A DNA stretch of 5,670 nucleotides from JBPCNH01 sp051001455 (GTDB lineage: Bacteria; Actinomycetota; CADDZG01; WHSQ01). Numbering within the stretch: position 1 is the stretch's first letter; each line of letters begins with the position of its first letter. Under the pieces are notes generated by a model. It was not told the origin of the DNA and made no database searches. It saw nothing but the letters and a program-made list of their open reading frames with translations. The stretch is from contig JBPCNH010000018.1 in assembly GCA_051001455.1 (NCBI GenBank), positions 1 through 5,670 on the forward strand, in the 5' to 3' direction. The translations under genes were made by a program, and so were the position numbers. Shown piece by piece: positions 4,818-5,670 of the stretch.

Positions 4818-5435
4818 CTACTGTTGGCCGACCAGGTCCTCCACGACGGTGACGATACGATCAAGATCGTTCCCCCCCGATACCTGGACGTCTATGCCAC
4901 GAAGTACGAATCTCGCAAAGGCCGCGTTTGCCATTTCGGCATCGTAGGGATTATGAGGATCTACTAATAGAACCGGAGTCCCATGGATATCGCGAATCTC
5001 AGCCACCCCAGGATAGAGCTCAACATTCTCTTGCCACAGTGAAAGCGGCTCGACCTCAAACTCCCAAGGCTCTTGAAATACTTCAAGATGAGTCTGTCTT
5101 ACGGGTAATCCGTCATCGGCCGGTATCTCGTATTGCATGATGACTGACCCTTCCGGATCTAAATATGTCACCGATAGATTCTTCTCGCTCGCTGCCTCCG
5201 ACTGGGCGAACAAGACCTCAAAAGGTGCCCTTTGAGCCGCCACCTGAGGACTTACTTCCCACTCTGATGGATACTGAACAGTCACTGCAGGGGGAGCCAC
5301 ATAATCATCTTGGTTCAGCGAGGAGGACGAGTGACTACTCGTTTCTGGGGTCGGGTCACGGGAGAGCAGTGTCACTAAGACCGTCACCAATAGAACACCA
5401 ACTGAGCCCATAAACAGATAACGACGATTCAGCAT
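4818..5435 (-). CDS. Membrane-anchored extracytoplasmic protein of unknown function
   Basis: 205 residues. Residues 4-5 are Arg-Arg, followed by a single hydrophobic segment (about 7-24), then a Ser/Thr/Pro-rich linker (26-40) and an acidic domain of ~160 residues; this predicts N-in/C-out anchoring with the domain outside the membrane. There is no lipobox and no cysteine anywhere, so it is neither a lipoprotein nor disulfide-stabilised. The tail (GTPVLLVDPHNPYDAEM near 152-168, then GIDVQVSGG and a closing helix) loosely recalls DUF4367-type or anti-sigma-factor-associated outer domains, but this is a shape resemblance only. The ATG at 5435 has GGTGA 7 nt upstream. One 60-base stretch inside the gene (5041-5100) has 28 G+C, against 38 in a stretch of the acyl-CoA operon (3361-3420). 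It seems monocistronic here. I do not recognise the family. Confidence 0.75.
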   Translation of the reverse strand: MLNRRYLFMGSVGVLLVTVLVTLLSRDPTPETSSHSSSSLNQDDYVAPPAVTVQYPSEWEVSPQVAAQRAPFEVLFAQSEAASEKNLSVTYLDPEGSVIMQYEIPADDGLPVRQTHLEVFQEPWEFEVEPLSLWQENVELYPGVAEIRDIHGTPVLLVDPHNPYDAEMANAAFARFVLRGIDVQVSGGNDLDRIVTVVEDLVGQQ

Positions 5436-5458
5436 GTCATTCTCACCCGAGCATCGTA

Positions 5459-5475
5459 TCTCGACGAAATCGAGA
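5459..5475. repeat. Short hairpin in the leader of the membrane-protein gene
   Basis: TCTCGA (5459-5464) and TCGAGA (5470-5475) around a 5-nt loop, just upstream of the ribosome binding site at 5444-5448 on the minus strand. It could be a leader hairpin or an operator half-pair; only the symmetry is seen. Confidence 0.35.
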
Positions 5476-5482
5476 ATCTAGA

Positions 5483-5537
5483 GAGGCTCGCAAACGAAGG
5501 TGAAGCCGAGAAATCGGAGTGTCGAGCCTCGGCTCGA
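5483..5537. repeat. Three-arm inverted repeat with alternative pairings
   Basis: Arm A GAGGCTCG (5483-5490) pairs perfectly with CGAGCCTC (5523-5530). The same segment, read as TCGAGCC (5522-5528), also pairs perfectly with GGCTCGA (5531-5537). Inside A-B is CCGA-GAAA-TCGG (5506-5517), a GNRA tetraloop hairpin on the plus strand. The A-B and B-C pairings exclude each other. The rest of the right end (5538-5670) shows GAAAGGAG at 5541-5548 and a small CTCT/AGAG hairpin near 5576, but no gene, tRNA or known RNA that I can support. Confidence 0.45.
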
Positions 5538-5670
5538 TCCGAAAGGAGTTGACCGGACCCCAGTTATGAGTCCACCTCTTATGAGAGTCGATCCATTTGG
5601 TTCTCCGCCTTCCAAGCCGTAGCGTATGCGACGGGTGAGCGCCAGCCGAGACTGCTGTGCGGCCGGTAGT

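Noticed and set aside
4772..5554. Ten-base direct repeat GGAGTTGACC at 4772 and 5545 as mobile-element ends
   Set aside because: Short, no transposase between the copies, and no target duplication.
5549..5555. TTGACCG half-site resembling the operator arm
   Set aside because: No opposing half-site at the right spacing; a 7-base match alone is expected by chance.
5566..5622. Eighteen-codon plus-strand ORF after GAAAGGAG
   Set aside because: The spacing of 17 nt from the site is too long and nothing else supports it.

Overview
The window reads as actinobacterial chromosomal DNA: GC-rich coding sequence, strong GGAGG-type ribosome binding sites, paired FadE-type acyl-CoA dehydrogenases, MaoC-fold hydratases and a TetR-type operator. 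Lineage is an inference; no ribosomal or other marker gene is present. The first ~65 bases are long G and C runs and look like a poor-quality contig end.

Positions ~66-4260 hold one minus-strand operon, read right to left: a promoter with a palindromic operator, an acyl-CoA dehydrogenase-like subunit without the catalytic glutamate, a complete acyl-CoA dehydrogenase, a short-chain dehydrogenase, a MaoC-N hydratase subunit without the catalytic dyad, and a MaoC hydratase subunit with the dyad that runs off the left edge. The genes are tightly spaced (12, 87 and 1 nt gaps, then a 4-nt ATGA overlap). Together they supply the first three steps of a beta-oxidation spiral: dehydrogenation, R-specific hydration and oxidation of the 3-hydroxyacyl-CoA. 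No thiolase or CoA ligase is in the window. Both the dehydrogenase step and the hydratase step look like active-plus-degenerate subunit pairs, as in mycobacterial FadE28-FadE29 and HadA-HadB. The natural substrate cannot be read from the sequence; bulky acyl-CoAs such as steroid side chains are one possibility.

Positions ~4356-4665 are the most unusual part. A minus-strand terminator faces the operon. Just beyond it, on the plus strand, is a 16-nt stretch complementary to the 3' end of 16S rRNA, then a 14-codon ORF, a compact set of hairpins (several with GNRA tetraloops, some mutually exclusive) and a strong terminator hairpin. I read this as a candidate structured RNA of about 250 nt with an embedded micro-ORF. 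I cannot assign it to a family with confidence; raiA RNA is the first comparison I would make.

Positions ~4665-5670 are visibly less GC-rich. They hold a minus-strand gene for a 205-residue membrane-anchored extracytoplasmic protein of unknown function, flanked by inverted repeats, and about 235 bases at the right edge with folded-looking repeats but no gene I can support.
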